The notes under the pieces are model-generated. The model was not told the DNA's origin, made no database searches, and saw only the letters and a list, made by a program, of their open reading frames with translations. A program made the position numbers and the translations under genes. From Sporisorium sorghi (lineage: Eukaryota; Basidiomycota; Ustilaginomycetes; Ustilaginales; Ustilaginaceae): a DNA stretch of 55,725 bases. This document shows, one piece after another, positions 18,129 to 27,761 of this stretch. Where the stretch lies: positions 1 through 55,725 of the forward strand of contig JALCCG010000145.1 in assembly GCA_023212695.1 (NCBI GenBank), read 5' to 3'. How positions within the stretch are numbered: position 1 is the first letter of the stretch; every line of letters begins with the position of its first letter.

Positions 18129-21072
18129 TCAGGTCTTCCTGAAGCACCGCGTAGTGTTGCGCTTAACCCAGTAGATCAAACACCCAACAAACCTGAACGC
18201 CGACAGCCCAAACGTGGCCCACAGAATGATCCTAAAGTACGTCGACTGCTTCGAGTTCTGCTCCTGCTCGATCTGCTTGTTCGTCAGACCATCGTTCATA
18301 CCATTGACATTCTCGATCGCCACCGTCAGCGCGCCGTTCGTGAGCAGCCAGAACGCAACCAGACGCGTGCGGAACGTTTTGTTGCTATCGTCCATCGTGG
18401 GTTTCTCCGTGCTCGGTTGCGGTTTGTACGGCGCAACCGCGCGCGAGACGACGCTCTTGAACGTCTCGTCGATATCGTCCTGATGGCGTTCGATCTCCTC
18501 GACGGTGCCTGGTTCGGTGGACTTGCCCTTCTTGGTATCCACCGTCGGCAGCGCGTCTGCTTTATCCGACCCCTTGGTGCCCCAGCTCACGTCGTGCAGG
18601 TTGCAGAACGCATACACGTTCAGAATATTGATGAAAGACGGTGCGATGAGCATGTACTGCGGGAACGACGTCACCATATGCCACGGATCCGCGTACATGA
18701 TCGAGGCGACGAGATAGATGCCAAACGTCGCAGCGAGTGCGGCGATGAGCACGCCCGTGGTCTGGTTGAACAGCGTGTGCCAGATATCGCCCGAGAACGA
18801 CGTATCCATCAGCGCGCGCAGCGTCAGCCACAGCGATACGAACAGCAGGTACATCCCCAACACGCCAAACACGATAAACGACGCAATGTACGTCGCCTTC
18901 TCGCCCTTGGGCCGGTTGCCTAGTGCGAGTACGAACTGCAGCACGAGGAAGAACACGTACACCCACTTGGCGGCTTGGTTGATCCAGTGGAACACGACGA
19001 GCGTTGTGTGCGACTGGTGCTTGAGCAGCTCGTCTGGCAGGAACTCGATGATGATGCTAAAAGTCAGCCAGAGGTTGGCGAGTGCGAACCAGCTGAAAAG
19101 CAAGACGATGGCGTTGTACAGCGCCTGGAGGTGGAAGAAGAACAGCCTGAGGATGCCGTGGTTCGACTTGTAGATGCGGAAGAAGTGCACGAGCGAGTAG
19201 ATCGACGCTGCGAACGAACCATTCAACCAGCGGCGGCGTTGCGAGATGAGCTCCGCCGCGCCCTCGGGCACGTCCGTCTCGCCTTTACTCGGCTTGACGT
19301 AGGTCAGCGTCCACTTGTCGCCCGCTTTCGCCACCAGCTCGAAGCACAAGATACGGTCTTCGGCGAGGAACATGTTCTTCGTGAAAATGTCCATGCCGTG
19401 CAGTCCCTTTTTGCCCAGCCGGTCGGCGAGCGTGTGGTCACCGTGGAAGTACTGCTGCAGCGGCCGCCCCTGGATCGCTCGATACCGATAGGCGCTAAAC
19501 GCACCAGGCAGGACGCTGACGTATCCAAAAGTCGACTCGAGCGGCTTGTCCAGAATATTCGACATCTTGTACTCGAAATTCTGCGCCGCCACTAGGGGGT
19601 TGACGAGCTTGCGGCCGTTCTTGATCATGGCGTGGATCTCGCCACACGCGCCGCCGAGGTTGGCGTTGTTGTAGAACGCCTCCCACAGGTAATAGAGCGA
19701 CTTGTGGCCTGGTTTGGTACCGGCGTCGATGAGCACGCACAGTTCCGGCTGCAGATGGCGACCGAGGGCGTTAAACAGCCAGCGGTGGCTGTTGATCTTC
19801 TTGCTGTTCTTCTGCTTGAGACAAAAGATCATCTGGACGGGCACGAGATTGGACGCGTCGTCGCCGTGCGGCTGGATAAGTGCCGGTGTGGGATCCACCG
19901 AGAGCTGCGTCGTGTACTCGAACAGATGCGCAACGGTATCCTTGCCGTCGACCTTGCGCTTCATCACGCCGTCCTGGTAGACGCCCACGGTCGCCAGCAG
20001 ATCCAGCACCTCCTTGTCGCACGGATCGATGCCGTCGAAGATCAAACTGACCACGATGCGCTGCCACCCGGGTCTGCCTTCCTCGGCAGACCGACGCCAA
20101 AACTTGGACGTCTTGCTCTTGCAAATATCGCGGATGTTGAGCATCACCCCGTGCAGCGTACGCGCCAGCAAGATGCGGTCCTCGTTGTAGTACGTAATCG
20201 CAATCAGCAGCTCGGTATCGCGGCCGTACTGCTGCGAAGCGCGCAGGCTCCAGCCGTTGTCGAGCGTAAACTCGTCCGGATCGCACGTGGCGGCCGTGTA
20301 GCGCATGTGGCTGAACTCGTTGGTGCGGCTGCCGTGCGACCATTTGGGCTCGACCGAGTTCTTGACCGCTGTGGGCACGGGATGCTCGACGATCCAGTGG
20401 CCGCGCGTGAGCTGGATCTTCTTGGTCAAGCCGCGCTTGGGCGCCTGCTGGCGTTTGGCCCAGGCGACTTGGCTCGCGCTGTCCTCCGGGCCCAGGCTGG
20501 ACGAGTACGACGACGGCCCGCCGCTGTACGGCGCGGGCGTGGGGAAACTGGTAGGGTCCGGCAGGTTGTACGCGCTGCTGTGGGCGGCGGTGGAGTCTCC
20601 GCCGTACTTCTCTTCGGCTGCATCGGTGAGCGGCACCTTGTCCTCTTCGTACGCATACATGCCGTGACCGTCCGAGGTGCCGGGAGCGAGGGTCTGGAAG
20701 CTCGGATTCTCGCCGGCGTAGAATGGATTTTCGTGGAGGTGCATGCTGGTCGAGCTGCCGTAGGCGTCGCCGTGGTTTGCGTAGGGTAGGTTTGGCTGCC
20801 TCAAGGGGTCATCCTGGACGGGTCGAAAGCCGTCGAACCAGCGCCGAATCGAGGACATCGTCGTCAAAAGTTGTTAGAGTGAAGTGGTCGTGATGATCGT
20901 TGACGAAATGGAACAAAGGGAAGGGGCGAGAAGGAGAGTCAGTGTCTGTCTGGACTGAATGCGGGATATTTACGTGCGCCGACTCCACGCAGAGGGCTGT
21001 GCATTGTGATCCACAGCACTGGTTCGCAAAGTGGGGTTGACGGGCAAAAACTTACCGAAAGCTGGTAGGAGG

Positions 21073-21115
<43 letters not shown>

Positions 21116-21169
21116 ACGCGCCTGATCACGCCCTTGGCTGGGCCGCATCGGGTAGGCGTCGTAGCTCAT
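18129..21169 (-). CDS. chitin synthase, class I-III type, probable two exons
   Basis: The enzyme polymerises UDP-GlcNAc into chitin at the plasma membrane. The main exon contains the chitin synthase N-terminal domain and the GT2 core. It shows NMFLAEDRILCFELV, the product-site QRRRW (about 540 residues after Met 20858), GYVSVLPGAFSAYRYRA and a C-terminal multi-pass membrane region. A simple start is the ATG at 20858 (909 aa). I prefer a spliced start. Exon 1 at 21169-21056 encodes MSYDAYPMRPSQ, a poly-Gln run and QPSYQLS, and ends at GTAAGT. A CAG acceptor at 20816-20814 continues the frame with DDPLRQPNLPY (about 932 aa). Repetitive N-termini of this kind are usual in division 1 fungal chitin synthases. 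The exact class is not settled. Confidence 0.92.
21075..21116 (-). repeat. CAG/CTG triplet repeat (poly-Gln)
   Basis: Fourteen consecutive CTG-type triplets on the plus strand, read as CAG on the minus strand. They encode 14 Gln in the probable first exon of the chitin synthase. The uniform codon indicates recent slippage expansion. Confidence 0.85.
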
Positions 21170-22134
21170 GACGCAGCTAGGCCGCCAAGGTGGTGCCGGA
21201 TTTCCGACGAGTGGGTGTATGCAACGGGATTTGGGCGGCGCAAAGATGCCGATGTGCGTGCTTGGGCCTCTTTGTGAAGATGCAGGAGGTGGGATGCCGT
21301 GGTATTCTTGCGTGACTCTGCGGGAGATGAAAGGGACAAAAGCGATCGCTGTTTGCGAAGAGAGCGTCAAGTGGGTGATGACAATGGTGGTGGTGGTGTC
21401 GGAAGGTGGTGAAGAGTCTCGTCAAAGCGATCGTTTGGGGATCAAGGGCCGAAGGGAAAAAAAAAGGTGGAGAGCGGCTGCAGCAGCGGCAGGGCGCCAG
21501 AGCATGCAAGGAGGCTGTCTCGACAAGGTAGTCCTGCAGGCGGGTCAAAGCCAGCGAGAGCGAGGATCACGCTGTTTCGCCCTTTGTCTTGCGTTCAAGC
21601 AGTGTCTTTGTGTGTGTTTCTCGCATGCATTTTCTGACAGCAGCATCAAGCAGTATCAAGCAGCATCGAGCAGCAACTGGCAGGAAAAAGAAGTGGGTAC
21701 AGTAAGACGGCCGCCGATCCGTACATCCCTTTTCTGCGCTCATCCTGCCACTTGAAACGAACCTCAATTGCGACCTTCGCACCAAAGCAGATCGACCGTC
21801 GATCTCATCATTCCACTCTCAATCGAACGCATCGAGCAGCAAAGCTATTTTCAGCCATCTCGGCTGTCCTTCTGCCTCTCATGTCTTCGGCGAGTAAAAA
21901 AGGGGTGCCAGCTGAGACAAACAAAAGCGGTGCAGCAAGGCGCTGACTTTTCTCTCCGGCCCGTCACACGAGCTACATCAACTTCTTCTAAATCGAAGCT
22001 GGATGGCCAACATCCATCAAGTACGCAGCTTGCATTGAGAATGCTACATCGAGAACAGCATCCGACCCGATCATCCGGTCGATTTTCGGAGGATCTGGCA
22101 GCTGTCGTGTGTGTGTGTGGGAAGAGCGCACAAG
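21170..22134. other. intergenic region upstream of chitin synthase
   Basis: About 965 bp between the chitin synthase start and the TBC gene stop (both minus). It contains a short A-run near 21456-21465 and a GTGTGTGTG run near 22108-22118. No reading frame of gene-like quality and no recognisable RNA gene were found. Confidence 0.5.
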
Positions 22135-23895
22135 TTAGGCGTCCGTCCGCTGCGACCGCTGATGGCTCAACCGGATATTAATCGCCTCATTAATAACCCG
22201 ATCCACGTCCAGCGGCGGCAGGCTGTCCAGCATGCTCCGCGTCTCTGACCGATCCAGCTCCTCCAGCGAGTCCTTGCAATTCGTCAGGATCGCAATGCAC
22301 ACGTACAGATGCAGATCCAGAAAATCCGGTAGCGCAAAGTACGTGTCCCACAGCCGCATGAGGTCTTCGATGCGCAGTTCGCCGGCGAGCAGGTGCTGCA
22401 GCCAGTTGGTCGCGAAGCCGATGATATCCACCTCCTCCTCTTCAAAGTACGAGTGCAGCTCGGGGAGCGTCGTTCGGAAGAGCGTTAGGAACGTGGCCAC
22501 TTGGCGGGGGAGAGGGTGGCGCGCACTGTGCCGCGCCATGAGCGCCATGAGCTTTTCGAACGCAAAGTACATGCCGGCCTCGACCCGGACGCACTGCACG
22601 AACGGCGCGCACAGGTACACGAGCGCTGGGTGGAACTCGGCTGCGCCAGCGGAGGTGGTGGAAGTACCCGTACGGCTGCTGTGGTGGTCCACTTGCGGTT
22701 GCCATTCGTATTCGCGTGGCATCCGGGAGCGCACGGCTTCTTCGACGCCGACGCCGCCGCTGCTGCTGCGGACCGCTTGTTGAGGGATGGAGGGGGTTGT
22801 GGCACCGCCGTTGCTGGTGCTGCCCATCGAACCGGCTCGTGATCGCGATCGTGAGCTTGTCCCGCTGCTGTGCCCGTGACGTGCTGAGCTTGACCCGATC
22901 GCGTCGACCTCGTTGAAGAGCCCATTGCCGTTCCCGCTGCCTTCCACAGACTTGCCGGTCCGGAACACATCGTCTTCCGCATCATCTGCGCTCCGCAACC
23001 GTCCTCTTGCGCCCGCTCCACCCCTCGTCTCTCCCGATATCGCACTTGACGCTCCATTGCTAGCGCCTTCCGAGCTTCGTTGCGGTCCCAGCGCAGATGC
23101 AACAGCCGCATCGCCTACACTCTGCAACGCCGCCTGTCTGCGCGCTGTTTCCGCCGCAGCGCATCGATTGATGAACGCGCAGATGATGTTTTCGACACTG
23201 CGCCCAAAGCGCTTGAGCTCGAGTGCGGCAGCTGCGTCCGGATCGTCGGCGTCCATGGCGGCAGAGACGCCGCTCTCGCCGATGATGCCGCCGAGCGCAT
23301 GAATTCTACCGTCGTTGACGCGATTCGGGCCGCGATCCGAGCTGTTGAGCGTCGTCGTCGTCGTCGCTGCCAGTGCGCTCGAATTTGCCCCCGGTCCGCT
23401 GGCAAACAGCGCCGCGTCACCCATCATCGACGCTGCCGAACCAGACAGGCTCTGCGCCATCCCACCGTCTACCGACACCTCCCTCGCCAGCAGCAGCGCC
23501 CCCGTTCCACTCCCTCCACCGACCCCCCCTACCCCAGCAGCCGAAAACCCACCCGGCTTGCGCGCGAGCACACTGCGCGAGCTGCGCATCAGCGTCCTCC
23601 CCGGCGGCGGCCGCGTGCCCAGCCGCTTCTGGTAGTACCGCTGGCACTCGCTGCGCACGCGCTTCTCGAGCGCCGGATTGTGCTTGTCCAGCGCCTCGTA
23701 CGCGAGATACTTGCTACGCACAGTGGTCATTTCCTGCCCCTTGTCGTCGCTGAGCACGCCGAGCAGGTACAGCCACACCTCGCCGCGGACCGAAGGTTGG
23801 ACGCCGTGTCGGGCGAGATCGCGCAGCTTCTGCAGGTCCACGTGCTGTTCGGCGTTGAGCAGCTCGACGAACTCTTCCACCGTGGCTGAGCTCAT
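22135..23895 (-). CDS. TBC (Rab-GAP) domain protein with degenerate catalytic motifs and large insertion
   Basis: The ATG at 23895 gives 586 aa. The N-terminal TBC half is clear (RHGVQPSVRGEVWLYLLGVL, 29-48, then YLAYEALDKHNP), as is the C-terminal half (TNWLQHLLAGELRIEDLMRLW about 497-516, preceded by FHPALVYLCAPFVQC at 421-435). Between them sits a Ser/Gly/Ala-rich, disordered insertion split around a short conserved helix SVENIICAFINRC (233-245). The two catalytic signatures of Rab-GAPs, IxxDxxR and YxQG, are not visible where expected. The protein may therefore bind a Rab without accelerating hydrolysis. Membrane-traffic regulation is inferred from the family only. No intron was needed. 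Confidence 0.84.
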   Translation of the reverse strand: MSSATVEEFVELLNAEQHVDLQKLRDLARHGVQPSVRGEVWLYLLGVLSDDKGQEMTTVRSKYLAYEALDKHNPALEKRVRSECQRYYQKRLGTRPPPGRTLMRSSRSVLARKPGGFSAAGVGGVGGGSGTGALLLAREVSVDGGMAQSLSGSAASMMGDAALFASGPGANSSALAATTTTTLNSSDRGPNRVNDGRIHALGGIIGESGVSAAMDADDPDAAAALELKRFGRSVENIICAFINRCAAAETARRQAALQSVGDAAVASALGPQRSSEGASNGASSAISGETRGGAGARGRLRSADDAEDDVFRTGKSVEGSGNGNGLFNEVDAIGSSSARHGHSSGTSSRSRSRAGSMGSTSNGGATTPSIPQQAVRSSSGGVGVEEAVRSRMPREYEWQPQVDHHSSRTGTSTTSAGAAEFHPALVYLCAPFVQCVRVEAGMYFAFEKLMALMARHSARHPLPRQVATFLTLFRTTLPELHSYFEEEEVDIIGFATNWLQHLLAGELRIEDLMRLWDTYFALPDFLDLHLYVCIAILTNCKDSLEELDRSETRSMLDSLPPLDVDRVINEAINIRLSHQRSQRTDA

Positions 23896-24438
23896 GTTGT
23901 GATATATGGGTGGTGTTGTGAGTGCCGGGTGTGGTGCGTTGAAGCAGTGAGAAGAGCGATTGGCCAAACGTCGGGTGAGGAGAGCGACTCGAGTCGATTG
24001 ACAGGTGTGCCCGAGTCGATCCCGTGAAGCGCTTCTTCAGGCTGCCAAGGCCTCAACGTTGTCTCATCCACGCCATGGTGGCCAGATTGTTCCTGGTTCG
24101 ATCAGTACAGCGATGGCGAAAGAGTGTGATGGTGGTGGTGGATCAACGGCGAAAACGACGTCTGCGAAATCAGACCCTTGATTTTTATTTTTTATTTTTT
24201 TTCTTCATTCGGGTGGAGTGAATTGAAGAAAGGCGCACGGTCACCGCTCGAAATTCCGGCTTCCGGCGCACACGACTCTCGACCCTCAACTACCCGACTC
24301 GCAGCCTCTACGATGGATGCTGATGTGTTGCTACAACAAACTGCAAGACTAGAAATACAAAATGGCACAAAGCCTGGTATAGAGGATCCTGAGATCAAAA
24401 GTTGGGAAGCATGGCAGAAAGAGAGCGGGACAGAGTTG
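23896..24438. other. intergenic region
   Basis: About 540 bp between two minus-strand genes, with a T-rich stretch (about 24180-24202) that could be a promoter dA:dT tract for the TBC gene. No gene or repeat array is seen. Confidence 0.45.
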
Positions 24439-26835
24439 TCAACTTGACTTTTGGGGTGTCCAAGTGTCGCTACTGCCGCTTGCTGCAGGCGCAGCGTTCC
24501 ACGAGGCCCACGAACGCCAACCTCCGCCAAGCAACGACGACGACGACGACGACGACACATCGGCAGCGGCGGGCGTGACCGTGCCTGAATCAGTCGCCGA
24601 TGCTTGATCGCGCTTGATGGTCGGGCTGGTGCTTGCTTTTGCCGACGCGTCCTCTGCCACTTTTGCAGATGGAGGAAATTGAGAAGCAGATTTGTCGGCA
24701 GATGCTGTTGGTGACGCTGCATTCGTTGTAGAGGTTGAGCGACTCGTGCTTGGCCTCAAAGCCGAAAAGCTGGGCAAACCCAGTCCGAGCGAGACGCGCT
24801 TGCTGCCACCTTGCTGTTCAGCAGCTGCACCGCCGTGTCCAGCAATCTTGGCCGCCGACATTTCATTGAGCTTTTGCAGTGCACGCAGCGCTCCACCTCC
24901 ACCCGCGCCTGCTCCAGACGTCGAATTGCCCGCCGTGCCGGATTCGGCACTTGCGACAGACTGCGGATTCCACGTGACACGCTCGGCGGCCAGTCCGGCC
25001 AGCTGCGATGACAGTTGCTGGGCTCGATCGCGATCCGAAATCGAAAGCGAGGCTCTCGGGCTCACCAAGTTCGAGTAAACCGAAGCGCGTCGAGCCGATC
25101 GTGGCTGACTAGAAGGCGTCGCTGCATCGGCACTGTCCTGCTCGCTTTCGTGCGAGGCAGCAGGCTTCCAAGGAGTGGCTAGCACGCCGTGGATGGCGTG
25201 GATGCTACCCGGCGTAGGAGGTGATGCGGAAGAGATGGAATCCTCGATGGCGCTGTCAAAGTACGAAGACTCGGAAGGCGTTTCGGTGCGCGATGATTCG
25301 GATGCCGCAGTCGAGGGCATGCCGGGAAGAGCTGCCAGCGTCGATTCGACGCTAGCTGATGCCATGCTCACACTCGCCGACGCCTTCGAATGCGCGCTTC
25401 CGGTGTAGCTTGGTAGACCCGATACACTTCTCGTCTGAGATCGTGTCGTGGTATCCTCGCGAGACGACTGGGACGAAGATGCCAAGGTTGGATCTTGCCG
25501 GAGTGTAGCCATGAGCGAAGGTCGCATCGTCGAGTGCTTTTTCGGGCCGTTGGAAGAATCTGTACTAGAAGCGACAGACGAGGCTGCGGTGGAAGGAGCA
25601 AGCTTGCTCACGAGTTTGAGGGCACCTGGAGCGCGGCTGTCATAGCTGACGGCGCGCTTCTTCTGAGGTGTCGATGTACGACTGCCTGATGGTGTGACAG
25701 CGAGAGTTTGACCAGATCCGCTCGGCGTGACAGACACGTTCTCCGTTTCAGGCCGAGTCTCTTCTGCGATGCTGGACTGGATCGAGGCAAAGTTGGAGAT
25801 GGAGAAAGCACGTCTGCTCGCACCACTGCTGCTGCTGCTGCTTTTCTTATGTTGCGAGGGCGCTGCAGACGTTGGCGATGCGGTTGGAGACGGAGTCTGA
25901 AGCATGCGTTCGAGGCGCTTGGCTGCTGTCTTTCCGATGGTCGCGTCTCGATCGAGTGCCTGGACGATGCCTGTGGCTGCCGCCTCTCGCACCTGAAGCT
26001 CGGCTGTATCAGCAAGGGTGGAGGGCTGACTCGTCGAGGCGACACCAGAGGGAACGCGCGATGGACCACTGCGAGTACCTGTAAGCTTCTGAAGCTCAGC
26101 AGAGGTTTTGGCGACAAAGTCGGCCATGTCTGTGACGGCTCGGATCTGACGTTTGAGATGTGCCTCTCTGGCGTCGAGGTGCGTGTCGAGCGCTGCCTCG
26201 ATAGCGTTGAGTTGAGCGAGCTTGGCTCTGGATGAGAGCGTGTCGAGGACGAGCTGGTTGGAAGCCTCGAGTGCCTCCATGGTAGCTGCCATCAGCCTAT
26301 CGATCCTTTGTGCCATGACATTGTCGTCGAGGTCGTCATCGTTGTCGTCGACTGCGTTGCTTTGCTGAAGAGGCTGTATCGAGTCGTGATCGTAGCGTGT
26401 GTCGATTTCGTTGTTGCGCGTCAGAGCTGCTTTTGAAGGCGTGAGGTGGGTAAGATCCGAGTCGTCGTCATCGTTGTTCAAGGTGAGAGATGCATCATTG
26501 AGGCTGGATGCAAAGCTCTCTGACTGCGGAATGCGATGAGTGAGGACAGCATCTTCCAATTGGTCTACAAAGGTGAGATCGCTGATACGGTTCTTGCGAC
26601 GATGCGCAAACGTGTCAACAAAAGTGGAAGTGGTGGAGTCGGCGCGACTGCGGATGGTGTCGTGTGGATCGGCAGCAAGCGTGTGGGTGGACCATCGTAT
26701 CGGGTTGTCACTTGGAGAGGAGTGAGCGTCGACGAGCTTGGTGGTTGAGGTGGTTGTGGTGGAAGGAGCACTTTGCATCCATTTGGTAGGAAGCCGCGAC
26801 CGTGTTTGGCCTGTCGACGAAATGATGGGCGTCAT
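24439..26835 (-). CDS. unrecognised 798-aa protein: coiled coil in a disordered Ser/Thr-rich chain
   Basis: A single frame from the ATG at 26835. Residues 1-170 are Ser/Thr/Asp-rich, including a short conserved-looking basic patch (FAHRRKNRISDLTFVDQLED, 76-95). Residues about 174-251 form a predicted coiled coil (AQRIDRLMAATMEALEASNQ, then LAQLNAIEAALDTHL). The rest is disordered, with acidic/Thr-Pro phosphosite-like motifs such as SPPTPGS and a short ordered-looking end GGWRSWASWNAA. There is no enzymatic domain or membrane segment. Codon use matches neighbouring genes. The architecture resembles a cytoskeletal or cortical scaffold, but that is inference. It is divergent from the secreted-protein gene. 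Confidence 0.75.
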   Translation of the reverse strand: MTPIISSTGQTRSRLPTKWMQSAPSTTTTSTTKLVDAHSSPSDNPIRWSTHTLAADPHDTIRSRADSTTSTFVDTFAHRRKNRISDLTFVDQLEDAVLTHRIPQSESFASSLNDASLTLNNDDDDSDLTHLTPSKAALTRNNEIDTRYDHDSIQPLQQSNAVDDNDDDLDDNVMAQRIDRLMAATMEALEASNQLVLDTLSSRAKLAQLNAIEAALDTHLDAREAHLKRQIRAVTDMADFVAKTSAELQKLTGTRSGPSRVPSGVASTSQPSTLADTAELQVREAAATGIVQALDRDATIGKTAAKRLERMLQTPSPTASPTSAAPSQHKKSSSSSSGASRRAFSISNFASIQSSIAEETRPETENVSVTPSGSGQTLAVTPSGSRTSTPQKKRAVSYDSRAPGALKLVSKLAPSTAASSVASSTDSSNGPKKHSTMRPSLMATLRQDPTLASSSQSSREDTTTRSQTRSVSGLPSYTGSAHSKASASVSMASASVESTLAALPGMPSTAASESSRTETPSESSYFDSAIEDSISSASPPTPGSIHAIHGVLATPWKPAASHESEQDSADAATPSSQPRSARRASVYSNLVSPRASLSISDRDRAQQLSSQLAGLAAERVTWNPQSVASAESGTAGNSTSGAGAGGGGALRALQKLNEMSAAKIAGHGGAAAEQQGGSKRVSLGLGLPSFSALRPSTSRSTSTTNAASPTASADKSASQFPPSAKVAEDASAKASTSPTIKRDQASATDSGTVTPAAADVSSSSSSSLLGGGWRSWASWNAAPAASGSSDTWTPQKSS

Positions 26836-27011
26836 TGTCGATCAGGGTGGTGCTGGCGACGTGTCCGCGGCTCGCTACCAAAGGTCTTTGGGAAGAACAA
26901 GTCGAGTGCTATGGTCTGATCATGGTGGTGATTTGGCAAAGAGATGGTGATTGGTTGTCGAGGAGAGTGGGTGTAAGCATGCAGAATGGAATGCTGAGTC
27001 GCATCGAATCA

Positions 27012-27013
<2 letters not shown>

Positions 27014-27046
<33 letters not shown>
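27014..27046. repeat. (GCA)11 microsatellite
   Basis: Eleven perfect GCA units in a non-coding divergent promoter. A (GCT)8 counterpart lies ~180 bp to the right at 27225-27248. Confidence 0.9.
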
Positions 27047-27224
27047 CTCAAAGGAATCAAAACAAATCGGCCTTGCTTTCTTATTCTCACAAAAAGGGGC
27101 GAGTTCGGGGAGCCGTGGGAGTGTTGAGGAAATCCAGGCATCAGATCAGTGTACTTTGTTCGGGGGGCTGGTGATTTCATTTTTTTTAAGGGTCTTTTTG
27201 TTGTTTGCTTTGGAATGCTGGAAT

Positions 27225-27248
27225 GCTGCTGCTGCTGCTGCTGCTGCT
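27225..27248. repeat. (GCT)8 microsatellite
   Basis: Eight perfect GCT units, the reverse-complement type of the (GCA)11 array at 27014-27046. Confidence 0.9.
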
Positions 27249-27761
27249 GATGCTCTGTGCCTGCAGCCACACACTTACCAGCCGATCATTGTGGCGCACT
27301 TCAGCTTGTCATCAGCCTTGTCGTCGCGTCATCCGAGCGCATCTTTGTCACTGCATAGCGAGCAGCGATCGATCAGTCAAAGTGTCGAGGGAGCGCCAGA
27401 GCTTGAGCTTGAGCGCCAGAGCTTCGGCTTTGCTTGCTTATTCGGACGCGCTCGCCCTGCCAAATCTGGCACGAAAACAAAGCAAAAGAAAGCGCGCGGG
27501 CAGATTGTCAGTGCGAGAGTGACTTGCTATTTTGGGATGCCGTCCGTCTGCCCTTGCCATCGTCGTGGCTTCAGTCTTGTCACCACCATCGCTCGCTGCC
27601 ACTTCTACGATATCGACACATTCACGAATATCAGCACACTGGCAATGCTGCTCCAAGCGTAGCTCTCCAGCCTCGGACTTCCCTCGCTCATCCGCACAGC
27701 TCTGTGTGCGGGTCGATCAAGCGACCTCACTGCCCATAGCGAGTGACGAGCAACTGCAGCA

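Larger units (their letters stand above)
26836..27761. other. divergent promoter region with opposed CAG and CTG microsatellites
   Basis: This ~925-bp head-to-head region contains (GCA)11 at 27014-27046 and (GCT)8 at 27225-27248. On one strand these are complementary and could pair into a hairpin. T-rich runs lie near 27179-27188. No gene of credible quality was found. Confidence 0.55.

Noticed and set aside
19632..20789. 385-codon plus-strand frame opposite chitin synthase
   Set aside because: Antisense shadow of an unambiguous enzyme gene.
24088..24105. GGTTCGATC resembling a tRNA B-box
   Set aside because: No A-box or cloverleaf could be drawn around it; the B-box consensus is incomplete.
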